In this document: positions 41,990-50,502 of the stretch, piece by piece
How the letters are laid out: each line of letters starts with the position of its first letter
Position numbering within the stretch: the stretch's first letter is position 1
NCBI RefSeq assembly: GCF_900103585.1
Contig: NZ_FNHV01000029.1
Location: forward strand, 1-64,000
Source of the DNA: Streptomyces sp. cf386
GTDB lineage: Bacteria; Actinomycetota; Actinomycetes; Streptomycetales; Streptomycetaceae
Direction: 5' to 3'
Length of the DNA: 64,000 nucleotides
Made by a program: the position numbers and the translations under genes
The notes under the pieces: generated by a model
Told to the model about the DNA's origin: nothing
Database searches by the model: none
What the model saw: only the letters and a program-made list of their open reading frames with translations

Positions 41990-42718
41990 ATGGTCACGAG
42001 CCCGAAGATCATCGGCACCATTCCGATCACCGCACGCCTACCCTACGGAACCAGAAGCCAACTGGAACACCTAGTGCCCTTCTTCAGAGCCGAAGCCGCA
42101 CGAGCCAGCGCCTTGCCCACGGCTCCCGTCAAGGGCATGAGTCGGCAGGTGGCAGCCTCCCGCCGGTCGCGCTGGAAGCAGGAGATGCAGCAGCTGCGCC
42201 GCGCCGGCGAGCTCACCGACACCGTCATCGCTCTGGTCACCGGCGGCCTTGTCAAGGAGATCGCTGGCCGCGAGTGGGACCGGGAGTGGCCCGATCCTCC
42301 GCACCAGGCCTACGGCGGGCGGTGGCCGGGCTCCCCGGAAGGCGCATGGCCCGAGAAGCTGACCGTCGACCTGCCCGGCGACCTCGTCCACATCGTTCGC
42401 GCTGCATGCTGGAACACGTCGAAGGAGGGCATCTGCCAGCTGTACAGGTGGCATGAACGTCACCCCGCAGCACGGCCCCACTGCCGCACCCGCCCCGGAT
42501 GCACCGCAGAGGCCCTCGCCGAGTACACCCAACTCACCTCCAAGATCATCACCCCAGGCGTGATCTGGCGGGCCGCTTTCGCCCACGGGATCCACACCGC
42601 CGAGGCCCGACACCAGATGCCCGCCCCCGTCCTGATCAGCACCCAGGCGACAGCACCCAGACAACGCTCCTCTACCTCGCGACCAGGCATGAAGGCCGAA
42701 ATCACAGGGAGGGCCTGA
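41990..42718 (+). CDS. Hypothetical protein downstream of sigma factor (242 aa)
   Basis: ATG 41990 lies 17 bases after the sigma-factor stop, with GGTGAAG upstream. A basic, soluble protein; residues 40-75 are Arg/Lys-rich helices (VAASRRSRWKQEMQQLRRAG). The middle has Trp-rich EWDREWPDPPHQAYGGRWPG. Cysteines occur in WNTSKEGICQLYRW and HCRTRPGC. No recognised domain. It is probably cotranscribed with the sigma factor. Confidence 0.6.
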   Translation: MVTSPKIIGTIPITARLPYGTRSQLEHLVPFFRAEAARASALPTAPVKGMSRQVAASRRSRWKQEMQQLRRAGELTDTVIALVTGGLVKEIAGREWDREWPDPPHQAYGGRWPGSPEGAWPEKLTVDLPGDLVHIVRAACWNTSKEGICQLYRWHERHPAARPHCRTRPGCTAEALAEYTQLTSKIITPGVIWRAAFAHGIHTAEARHQMPAPVLISTQATAPRQRSSTSRPGMKAEITGRA

Positions 42719-42844
42719 GCCGGAGGCCACAGACAGGTCGATGGCGTATGAGCCCGGCGCGTAAGCACGCCACCGCCCACAAGCCACTACTCAACGTGTA
42801 CCCGTGCGACTCGAACGGTGTGACTCACCACCCTGGCAGGCGAG

Positions 42845-43012
42845 GTGATGCCGAATCCCTTACTGACCGAATGGCCGCAGTTCAGCCGCATCGACCCTGC
42901 ACGGCTCGCCACCCGCACAGCAAACCCGAACGTGATCGACGGACGGGGGACGCTCCACGCGGACACCTGGCGCAAAGCCGGCTGGACCTGCCGAGCCCTC
43001 GGCCGCCCCTGA
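42845..43012 (+). pseudogene. Fragment resembling the UDP-glucose 6-dehydrogenase C-terminus
   Basis: The 55-codon stretch reads LLTEWPQFSRIDPARLATRT, ANPNVIDGRGTLHADTWRKA and GWTCRALGRP before a stop, resembling the last 50 residues of UDP-glucose/GDP-mannose dehydrogenases (NVIDGRN..., W...GW.Y...GR). Nothing of the NAD-binding or catalytic domains precedes it, so it is an orphan 3' remnant. The rest of 42719-43319 has no recognisable gene. Confidence 0.5.
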
Positions 43013-43319
43013 GACCCGGCCCGGCATGCAGGGCCAACAGCAGGGGCGTAAGGCGACCGGCCCGTCGCATCCACTGCGGTTTGGCCGGCTGGACGCACTG
43101 CGCATCCATGGCCCGGTCTCAACTGCCCCTGGCCAGCTGAGACCGGGCAGCTCGCCGCAAGCGGGCCCTTCGGCGATGCCGCCGGCCTCGCCGACGCCCC
43201 CCTCATCACCCGCACCGACATCGCCCGCGCCTAGCAGACCACGGTGCTCGGTCACAGCGGTATGGCCGGGCCGCGAAGAAGGGGACGACGGCATCGTCGG
43301 CGGTGGCCAGGGGAAGGGC

Positions 43320-43808
43320 ATGCACGTGACTGAAGTGGTGACGCTCGTAATCTCGATCGTGTCCCTGTGCACCTCGATATCGGTGTTCTACTGGCAGCGT
43401 CGGCATGGGGACTTCGACCTGGCACGCCTGCTGCATGCCGACCTGACAGGCGGCGAGGTGGCCAAGGCCCGTGATGTGCTGGGCGCGCTTGTGCACACGC
43501 CTGGCTCGATTCGCGACGATGTTTTTCCTGAGGTGCGGACCGCGTACTTCACGCTCCTGTGGTGTTTCGAGCGGCTCTACGCCGGGCGCAGGGCCATCCA
43601 GGACGGCGGTACGGCCAGTCGGCGCCCGCTGCGCTTCCTCGACCGGCTGATCAGCAGTCAGCTGGCGTACTGGGCCGTGAATCTTCCCCGCGTACGGGGC
43701 GAACTGGAGCGGCGCCTGGGGCCGATCGAAGACGAACAGTCCCTGTGGGCTTTCGAGGAACTCAAGCGCAGCGTCCTGCCCGCCCGGCAGGAACCACCGC
43801 ATACTTGA
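43320..43808 (+). CDS. Single-pass membrane protein, hypothetical (162 aa)
   Basis: ATG 43320 follows a GGGGAAGGG site. The first 25 residues form a hydrophobic membrane anchor (VVTLVISIVSLCTSISVFYW), after which the protein is soluble, helical and charged (DFDLARLLHADLTGGEVAKA). It resembles the small DUF4760-like or hypothetical membrane proteins frequent in Streptomyces, but no specific family is claimed. Confidence 0.55.
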   Translation: MHVTEVVTLVISIVSLCTSISVFYWQRRHGDFDLARLLHADLTGGEVAKARDVLGALVHTPGSIRDDVFPEVRTAYFTLLWCFERLYAGRRAIQDGGTASRRPLRFLDRLISSQLAYWAVNLPRVRGELERRLGPIEDEQSLWAFEELKRSVLPARQEPPHT

Positions 43809-43926
43809 GCTCCACCGTCGGAACCGCAGGGCGTTTCGTTTCTCCGGTATGACCTTTCCACCCACACGGGCGGCGCCTGGGGGAAATTGCTGATCACGCC
43901 CCATTCCGGGTGGCTATCAACGGCAC

Positions 43927-44586
43927 ATGGTCAACGCTGTCCTGCGCGGCCTCGCAGCCGTCGCCCTCGCCGTCCTACCCGCCAGCGTCTCCGCCCCTGC
44001 CCACGCCGCGGAGACCCTGCCACTGGCCGAAGCCGTCGCCGGCCTGCCCGTGGCCACCGAGTCCCGCGACGGTTACAGCCGTGACAAGTTCCGCCACTGG
44101 AACACCGGTGACGACCCAGCCGACGGCTGCAACACCCGCGCCGAGGTCCTCATCCATGAGGCGGTCACCCCGCCCGCCGTCGGCCCCGGCTGCCGCCTGA
44201 CCGGCGGGAGTTGGTGGTCGTACTACGACGCCATCGTCGTGACGTCAGCGTCCGGACTCGACATCGACCACATGGTGCCCCTCGCCGAAGCATGGGACAG
44301 CGGCGCATCGGCCTGGACCCCACAGCGTCGGGAAACGTACGCCAACGACCAAGGCGCCGAGCCCTCGCTCGTCGCTGTCACCGCACGCTCTAACCGCAGC
44401 AAAGCCGACCAGGACCCGGCTGAATGGCTGCCACCCGCCACCGACGTCCACTGCCGGTACCTCGCCGAGTGGGTGGGCACCAAGCTCCGCTGGGACCTGG
44501 CAGTCGACGATGCCGAGCTGGACGCGTTGGAGGACATGGCCATGGGCTGCCCCGGCCAGACGGTGACGTACGAACCCGCCCCCTGA
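43927..44586 (+). CDS. Secreted HNH endonuclease family protein (DUF1524/GmrSD-like, 219 aa)
   Basis: A clear signal peptide (GLAAVALAVLPASVSAPAHA, cleavage around residue 27) precedes the mature enzyme. The nuclease motifs are TRAEVLIHEA, then LDIDHMVPLAEAWDSGASAW (the catalytic D-H pair), YANDQ, and a C-terminal RSNRSKADQDPAEWLPP (N...R.K...). Mature Streptomyces proteins of this type are extracellular non-specific nucleases. It is monocistronic and is read toward a convergent nuclease gene. Confidence 0.85.
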   Translation: MVNAVLRGLAAVALAVLPASVSAPAHAAETLPLAEAVAGLPVATESRDGYSRDKFRHWNTGDDPADGCNTRAEVLIHEAVTPPAVGPGCRLTGGSWWSYYDAIVVTSASGLDIDHMVPLAEAWDSGASAWTPQRRETYANDQGAEPSLVAVTARSNRSKADQDPAEWLPPATDVHCRYLAEWVGTKLRWDLAVDDAELDALEDMAMGCPGQTVTYEPAP

Positions 44587-44697
44587 CTGAGCATGCCACC
44601 GGCCTCGCCGTCCCCGTACCGGCAGTGAGCGGCGGCCGGTGGCCGTTCCGCAGCGCGGATGCGCACGATGCCGGGCCGTTGGCTAGAGCCGAACTGC

Positions 44698-45399
44698 TCA
44701 GGAAAGCGGGGACGGCCTGCGGGGCGGAGGCAGCGCGGACAGCAGCTCCCACAGCGGCTGCGATCCCGAGGACCAAGAGCCAAGCAGCTGGCGGTCAACG
44801 AGGTGCAAGCGCTGCTGGCGAGCGAAGTCACGGCCAGGCTGGGTGATCCTGCCGTTGGTCACCATCACCACCACATCCGCCTTGTGGACCGGGCGTCCCG
44901 TTCCGTTGAGCACCTGCAGCTCCGGAGTGCCCACGGCAGCGCCCCGCTCGCCGTGTCGGCGGTGCTTGCATTGGATCACCCAGCGGCGCCCCAGCGGGTC
45001 TGTCGCTTTCACGTCCGCCCCGAGATCTCCTTGCCCGCCGACCTGGACGGCGTCGGTGCAGCCGTCCCGGCGCATGAGGTCCCGGATCGCGTATTCGAAC
45101 TGCCGGTGGGAGAGCGTGTCCAGCTGGGCCAGCCCGTAGCGCAGAGCACGCGCGTGGCCCCGTTCCCACTGCTCGCGCTGTGCCCGCTGCTGCCACCACC
45201 CGATGCCGCCTACAACGGCGAGTACGGCCGCGATGAGCAGCAGCCACCAGTGTGCGAGCAGCCAGTTGACCACCGTCACCACCAGGCTGACTGCCGCCAC
45301 CACGACCACGCACAGGACGACGAACTGCGCATCCTGTTGCTGCCTGCGGCGGTTGGGGCGCCGGGCGGACCTTCGCCGGGCCGGTGGGCGCCGGGTCAT
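44698..45399 (-). CDS. Membrane-anchored Mrr-like restriction endonuclease (233 aa)
   Basis: ATG 45399 overlaps the stop of the upstream gene (ATGA). Residues 1-25 are very basic (RRPPARRRSARRPNRRRQQQ). Two membrane helices follow (FVVLCVVVVAAVSLVVTVV; WWLLLIAAVLAVVGGIGWW). The cytoplasmic domain is a PD-(D/E)XK Mrr_cat fold: LSHRQFEYAIRDLMRRDG, GGQGDLGADVKATD and WVIQCKHRR (QxK). Mrr-type enzymes cut modified DNA. The transmembrane version is common in actinobacteria and may police DNA at the membrane. Confidence 0.85.
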   Translation of the reverse strand: MTRRPPARRRSARRPNRRRQQQDAQFVVLCVVVVAAVSLVVTVVNWLLAHWWLLLIAAVLAVVGGIGWWQQRAQREQWERGHARALRYGLAQLDTLSHRQFEYAIRDLMRRDGCTDAVQVGGQGDLGADVKATDPLGRRWVIQCKHRRHGERGAAVGTPELQVLNGTGRPVHKADVVVMVTNGRITQPGRDFARQQRLHLVDRQLLGSWSSGSQPLWELLSALPPPRRPSPLS

Positions 45400-45746
45400 C
45401 GTTCACCGCCCAGAGCGGAGAAGTCGATCGGGTACGACACACTCGGTGTGGGTGCCGGCTGCTTCAGTGCGGGGATGTCGAACTTGACCGGGTACGACAC
45501 CGTGGGGCGCGGCACAGCTGTCCTCGGTGCGCTGTTGGTGGAGTGCTCGAAGCGGATCGGGTACGTCACGGGCGGCTCGGGCGACGTGGTGTTCGCTCCG
45601 TTCGTCGTTGAGGCGTTGCCGATGCCGAGTACGACCAGGCCGACGATGGCGAAGGCGGTCATCTCCCGGCGCGCGCCCGGCGCCCATCGAGAGTGTCCGC
45701 GTACTGGTGTCCCGTCGGAGCGCACGTACGGCCGGACGAATGGCAA
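45396..45746 (-). CDS. Small membrane protein with three SYP-type repeats (116 aa)
   Basis: TTG 45746 is preceded by GGGAGGA at five bases, a strong site for a rare start. Residues 30-45 form a membrane helix (FAIVGLVVLGIG). The C-terminal extracytoplasmic part carries three repeats, VTYPIRFE, VSYPVKFD and VSYPIDFS, separated by about 20 residues of Pro/Thr/Ala-rich linker. It is coupled to the Mrr-like gene (ATGA overlap), so the two are probably partners. The repeat unit is not a motif I can name. Confidence 0.6.
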   Translation of the reverse strand: MPFVRPYVRSDGTPVRGHSRWAPGARREMTAFAIVGLVVLGIGNASTTNGANTTSPEPPVTYPIRFEHSTNSAPRTAVPRPTVSYPVKFDIPALKQPAPTPSVSYPIDFSALGGER

Positions 45747-46515
45747 GTGGTCCTCCCTGGGGCGATCGTGATGTCATCCCCGCCATGCTGACTCCTGGCA
45801 CTGACAGTCGATCACCAAATGGGTTCCAACTCCTCTGATTCGGCGGCAAGTTCAGGTCACCGTCTGCAGGTCTTACGGCAACTGGACGCTTGCGTCACCC
45901 AACCTTTTGCCGCGTTCACCGGCGGCCGAGGCACGCGTCGCCGGCAGCTGTTGGAGGCAGCGTCACCAGGGACAAGGGCAAGCGGCCGGGCCTTCGTAAT
46001 GCGCGGCGGAGTACCGCTTGCGTAATTGGCGCCTGCTCGGGCAGATGGTGATGGAATCGGCCATTTCCGGGCGATGCAATGTTGCGGCGAGCGAGGGGGG
46101 GGGTGTGCCGCAGGCTGGGCACCCTTCGCGGGTGAGAGCTGCAGGCAGAACGGGTTTGCAGTGTTGGGCCTGGCTCGGCTGCCTTGGCTGGGTGACTTCC
46201 GCGACCGGGCGGCCTGTGGCGAGCTGAGCCTGCGTCAAGCCCGCCTGGTTTTTCCGGAGAACGAGCGAGCCGGGGGCGAAAGGCCTGCGCTGAGCGCGGA
46301 TCGGCCATGTCGCCGAAGTGATTTGGCTGCGTTTCGCCTGGCTTCTGGACAGCCCATGGCCCACCTGCGGCCGGCGCCTGGATCCGTATCGGGGCTGATC
46401 CTCTGGTTAGGTCCGCGTCACCTGCCGGCCACCCGGTGACGCGAAGACCCCAGAGGACCATCCGGGCAGGTCAGGCGCATTCGTGCAGTCCGAATGTGAC
46501 CTGCAGCACGGGGGA
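45747..46515. other. Gene-free region upstream of the LamG/RHS locus
   Basis: About 770 bases with no coding frame I trust; long frames on both strands have poor codon use. Relics of other genes may be present but cannot be named. The 3' end contains the promoter listed next. Confidence 0.4.
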
Positions 46516-46545
46516 TTGACCAAATTGAGTAACTCCACGTTAACT
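46516..46545 (+). promoter_or_regulatory. Probable promoter of the LamG protein gene
   Basis: TTGACC (46516-46521) and TTAACT (46540-46545) are 18 bases apart in an AT-rich stretch, about 40 bases before the GTG at 46586. The fit to a sigma-HrdB type promoter is reasonable. Confidence 0.45.
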
Positions 46546-46585
46546 CTGCGCATCCTGTGGAAGTCTTGTGGCTGGAGTGGACGCC

Positions 46586-49500
46586 GTGAATTTGGGGTGG
46601 GGTGTGGCGCCCGCGTTGAGGGGGCGAAGAAGTCGTGGTGTGTTGCTGGGTGGTTTGGCCACCGCGCTGGTCTTGTCGGCGCTGCCGGCAATGCCGATAG
46701 CGGAAGCCGCGCCGCTTGCAACCGCAGAGGCAGAGTCGGGGATGGTCGACGAGTCGACTGCGTTGGCGCAGGCGCAGGCTTCGGGTGCGCCAGTGGAGGT
46801 GACGGCGGACCGCACGGAGTACTCCACAACACATGCCAATCCGGACGGCACGTTCACACTTACCCAGTCCTCGACACCTCAGCGCGTCAAGGAGGACGAC
46901 GGTGGTTGGGGAACTGTCGACCCGACGCTGGAGCGTCGGCCCGATGGACGCATTGCTCCCAAGGGCGCTGCGGTCGACCTGTCCTTCTCTGACGGTGGTT
47001 CGGGAGCGGACATGCTCCGCCTGGGCAAGGACGATCGGTCGGTCACCCTCGGATGGCGTGATGCGCTTCCCAAGCCGACTTTGGACGGGGCCACGGCAAC
47101 CTACGCCAACGTCTTCGACGGTGTGGACTTGCAGTTGACCGCTACCGCCGAGGGCTACCGTGAAGTGCTGGTCGTCAAGACCCCCGAGGCGGCGGAGAAC
47201 CCCGCGCTGGAGCAGGTGGAGCTCGCGGCATCCGGGGACGGACTCACGGTGGTACCAGGCGCCGGCGGCGGTCTGCGCGCCCTTGACGAGGACGGAAACG
47301 CGGTCTTTCGCGGTCCCGCGGGACAGATGTGGGACTCCGCCGGCGATGCGGAGTCAGGTCCCCAGACCCAACTCTTCACTGCCGACACGGGCGTTGCGGC
47401 CAACGGCGAACCGCAGAACGACCCCTCACAGCCCGATGCGGGCGATGCCAGTGCCGTACTGCCGGTGCAGGTGAACGACGGCACTGTGGCCGTGCAGCCG
47501 GACCTGGAGTTGCTGCGCGGTGAGGACACCGTCTACCCGGTCTACATCGACCCCTCCATCGGTCTGGGCGCCCAGGAGCGCACGAAGATCTCCTCCGACG
47601 AGGACGAGTTCTGGATGTTCGAGGGCGACAAGGGCGTCGGCAAGTGCGGAACCGCGGACGGCTACTACTGCGGCGGCGGTTATGTCGATCGCATGTACTT
47701 CGAGTTCGCGCCGACAAAGCTCTCCGGCAAGTACGTGCTGGACGCCACCTTCCGCGCTCGGGAGACGTGGTCGTTCAACTGCGACCCGCACTGGGTCGAC
47801 TTGGAGCGCACCGACAACATCTCCGAGGCCACCAACTGGCCAGGGCCTAAGCAACTCGACCAGATGGGCGACCGCTACATCTCCGCAGGGCGCGGCAGTC
47901 TGTGTGCCCCAGACCAGCCGGATGCCTGGATCGAGTTCAACGACAACCCGGACGAGTCGGACGAGAACCTGAAGAACACCGTCCGTTCCTTCGCGGACGG
48001 CAAGATCAATCGTTTGACGCTGATGCTGCGGGCCAAGGACGAGGGCGATCCGCGGGCCTGGAAGCGGTTCGACGACAATGCCGAACTGCAGGTCACCTTC
48101 GCGTACAAGCCTGGTGTGCCGACGGATGTTGGTCTCATCCCGGGCAACGGCACGACGGCGTACTGCAAGAAGTCGTCGTCGGATCCGCTGATCGTTACTC
48201 GTAAGGACCCGATGGTGCAGGCTCGGGTCCAGACGCAGGTCGAGTCGCACAAGGGTGATGAGGAAGGCTCTTTGCAGGCCGAGTTCGTCGTGGAGCGTGG
48301 TGACGACGCCGCTTGGCACCAGGTGTGGACCGGGCACTCCCCCGATACTGGCTGGCACCCGGACGGCACGCTGGAGAAGCTCCGTACCAGCGAGCGCGCC
48401 GACGGCGGGCTCTACCGCTACAAGGCCCGTACTCAGTCCCACTGGTCCTACAGCGGCAAGACCGGTGACCTCTGGTCCTCCTACAGCCCCTGGTGCTACT
48501 TCAAGGTCGATTCTTCGGCTCCGAAGGAGCCACGGATTACTTCCGTTTCCCCGTACACCGAGTGCGCCACTGTCTGCGAAGGCAAGGGAGGTCCGGGCGT
48601 GCCCGGCACCTTCACCTTCGAGCCCAATACGGCGGACATCAGGTCCGGCAAGACCGATGTGACGGCCTATGAGTGGAAGCTGCTGAACACTCCCGCCAAA
48701 TCGGTTTCCGGAAGCCTGAAGGTCACGGTCTCGAACGTGACTCCGCCGCTGGCGGGAACCCAGGTTCTGTCGGTACGGGCCAAGGACGTCTACAACCGGT
48801 GGGGCGCCTACCAGGAGTTCATCTTCAAGGTGGCGCCCGCCGAGGCTGAAGTTGGCCGCTGGCACCTTGACGGCGTGCCGGACTCCGGAGTGATGACGGC
48901 CAAGGACACCGCTACCGTGGGACCCCGTCATGACGCGACCCTGGTGGGAGCCGACGGGACCGGCTGGTCGACCAGAGCACGCCGCGGCGAACTCGACTAC
49001 TCGCTTCGCCTGAACGACGACACCACTGATCCCGCAAAGCAGACCGGACATGCGGCGACGGCAACCCCTGCCATCAATACCCAGGAGTCGTTCACTGTCT
49101 CCGCCTGGGTGCAGTTGTCCAACGCCTCAGCCAACCGGGCCGTGCTGTCCGCGCCTGGCACCAACGGCAGCGCGTTCACGCTCTACTACTCCGCTTCCTA
49201 TAAGAAGTGGGTGTTCAACCGCACGGACAAGGACCTCACGAGCCCGGCATACATCCGGTCCCTGGCTGACCGTGAGAATCCGCCACTGAACGTGTGGACG
49301 CACGTGGCAGGCGTGTTCAAGACGGAAGGCGACGATGACCTCCCCGACACCGACCCGACCAACGACACCATCCAGCTGTTCGTCAACGGCCAGCCCCAGG
49401 GCCAACCGGTAATTCTGTCCAAGGCAGCGTCCACCTACACGCCATGGACCTCCAACGGGGGACTGCAGTTCGGTCGCGCCAAGGCGGGTGGCAGCTACGG

Positions 49501-50350
49501 TGACTACCATTTCGGCCTGCTCGATGAAGTCGCTGTGTGGCAGCGCTCCCTGGACCCGGCGGAAATCGCGGACGAAGCCAAGCTCATGCAAGACGGTGTG
49601 CCGGCCAACGAACTGGTCGCCCAGTGGGACGCCACAGCGGCCAAGGGCAGCCAGATCGCCGAGAGCACGGCCTACCCGCTGCCGGCGCTGACGCTGTCGG
49701 GTACCGGCGCAACCCTGAACGAGGAGGACAACGCTCTGTTCCTGGACGGGACAGCTGGGTACGCCGCGGCCGCGGGGCCGGCCATCGACGAGAGCGGCTC
49801 GTTCACGGTCTCGGCGAACGTCCGCCTGGATTCGACTGTCCTCGGAGCCAAGCCGGTCGGGTACCAAGCACAGGTCGCTGCCCAGCGCATGGGGGGCGAG
49901 TCCTCCTGGGCTCTGTGGGTGATGAAGCCCGAAGCGGGCGTCTACCAGTGGAAGTTCACCCGCACGGCGGTGGGCGCCGATGGCAAGGTCACCCAGAGCG
50001 CGGAAGTGCCGGCCGCGGATGTGGCAGCGACCGACACCTGGGTGCAGATCACCGGCACCTTCGATGCGCAAGAGACCTGGGAGTGGACCAACCCCTCCGA
50101 CGGCGCGACAGAGACTCGCTACGGCAAGCTGCACCTGTACGTCGGCGAGTACGACCAGCCCTCCGAAGGGGCAGCCGGCTTCACGACCCCGCAGCAGGGC
50201 AGCGGCGAACTGAGCCTGGGCCGCGGAACCACCGCCAACAGCACCGGCAACTATCTGCCCGGCGGCCTTCAGAAATTGCGGATCTGGGCCGGAGCCATGA
50301 CCGCCGACCAGGTCCGCTCGCAGGTCCTCGCCACTCCCGACAACATCTGA
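46586..50350 (+). CDS. Secreted LamG-domain protein, companion of RHS toxin (1254 aa)
   Basis: GTG 46586 has GGAG eight bases upstream; GTG 46568 is an alternative. A signal peptide (RGVLLGGLATALVLSALPAM, cleaved after AEAA) exports it. The N-terminal 500 residues contain the Streptomyces-type domain seen in front of RHS proteins (DRTEYSTTHANPDGTFTLTQ, YPVYIDPSI). Two LamG/concanavalin-like modules follow, beginning SFTVSAWVQLSNASANRAVL and SFTVSANVRLDSTVLGAKPV, each with the FGLLDEVAVWQR or LRIWAGAMT closing strand. It is followed by a strong hairpin and then the RHS gene. This LamG-RHS pairing is frequent in Streptomyces; the LamG protein probably forms part of the surface structure that carries or anchors the toxin. 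Confidence 0.82.
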   Translation: MNLGWGVAPALRGRRSRGVLLGGLATALVLSALPAMPIAEAAPLATAEAESGMVDESTALAQAQASGAPVEVTADRTEYSTTHANPDGTFTLTQSSTPQRVKEDDGGWGTVDPTLERRPDGRIAPKGAAVDLSFSDGGSGADMLRLGKDDRSVTLGWRDALPKPTLDGATATYANVFDGVDLQLTATAEGYREVLVVKTPEAAENPALEQVELAASGDGLTVVPGAGGGLRALDEDGNAVFRGPAGQMWDSAGDAESGPQTQLFTADTGVAANGEPQNDPSQPDAGDASAVLPVQVNDGTVAVQPDLELLRGEDTVYPVYIDPSIGLGAQERTKISSDEDEFWMFEGDKGVGKCGTADGYYCGGGYVDRMYFEFAPTKLSGKYVLDATFRARETWSFNCDPHWVDLERTDNISEATNWPGPKQLDQMGDRYISAGRGSLCAPDQPDAWIEFNDNPDESDENLKNTVRSFADGKINRLTLMLRAKDEGDPRAWKRFDDNAELQVTFAYKPGVPTDVGLIPGNGTTAYCKKSSSDPLIVTRKDPMVQARVQTQVESHKGDEEGSLQAEFVVERGDDAAWHQVWTGHSPDTGWHPDGTLEKLRTSERADGGLYRYKARTQSHWSYSGKTGDLWSSYSPWCYFKVDSSAPKEPRITSVSPYTECATVCEGKGGPGVPGTFTFEPNTADIRSGKTDVTAYEWKLLNTPAKSVSGSLKVTVSNVTPPLAGTQVLSVRAKDVYNRWGAYQEFIFKVAPAEAEVGRWHLDGVPDSGVMTAKDTATVGPRHDATLVGADGTGWSTRARRGELDYSLRLNDDTTDPAKQTGHAATATPAINTQESFTVSAWVQLSNASANRAVLSAPGTNGSAFTLYYSASYKKWVFNRTDKDLTSPAYIRSLADRENPPLNVWTHVAGVFKTEGDDDLPDTDPTNDTIQLFVNGQPQGQPVILSKAASTYTPWTSNGGLQFGRAKAGGSYGDYHFGLLDEVAVWQRSLDPAEIADEAKLMQDGVPANELVAQWDATAAKGSQIAESTAYPLPALTLSGTGATLNEEDNALFLDGTAGYAAAAGPAIDESGSFTVSANVRLDSTVLGAKPVGYQAQVAAQRMGGESSWALWVMKPEAGVYQWKFTRTAVGADGKVTQSAEVPAADVAATDTWVQITGTFDAQETWEWTNPSDGATETRYGKLHLYVGEYDQPSEGAAGFTTPQQGSGELSLGRGTTANSTGNYLPGGLQKLRIWAGAMTADQVRSQVLATPDNI

Positions 50351-50360
50351 CGCCCCCTAC

Positions 50361-50406
50361 ACCGCTGCCGGGTGGATGCGCGTGAGCGCCACCGCCCGGC
50401 AGCGGT
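50361..50406 (+). terminator. Strong hairpin between LamG and RHS genes
   Basis: Arms 50361-50375 and 50392-50406 pair over 15 positions with one G:T pair and a 16-base loop. It begins 10 bases after the LamG stop. There is no T tract, so it is best read as a Streptomyces-type terminator or mRNA-stabilising hairpin. Confidence 0.6.
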
Positions 50407-50502
50407 GACGGGTCCGTAGTTCCTCCCCCTTGCCCTTCCTTTCCGTTCTCAACGGCACGCGCCGGCGGGCTCCTGCCCCGGCGCCGCACAGGAAAGAAAC
50501 AC

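Noticed and set aside
45916..46461. 181-codon minus-strand frame in the gap before the LamG gene
   Set aside because: Looked briefly like an XRE-type start (LTQAQLA), but codon use is poor, there is no ribosome binding site, and no continuous domain can be read.
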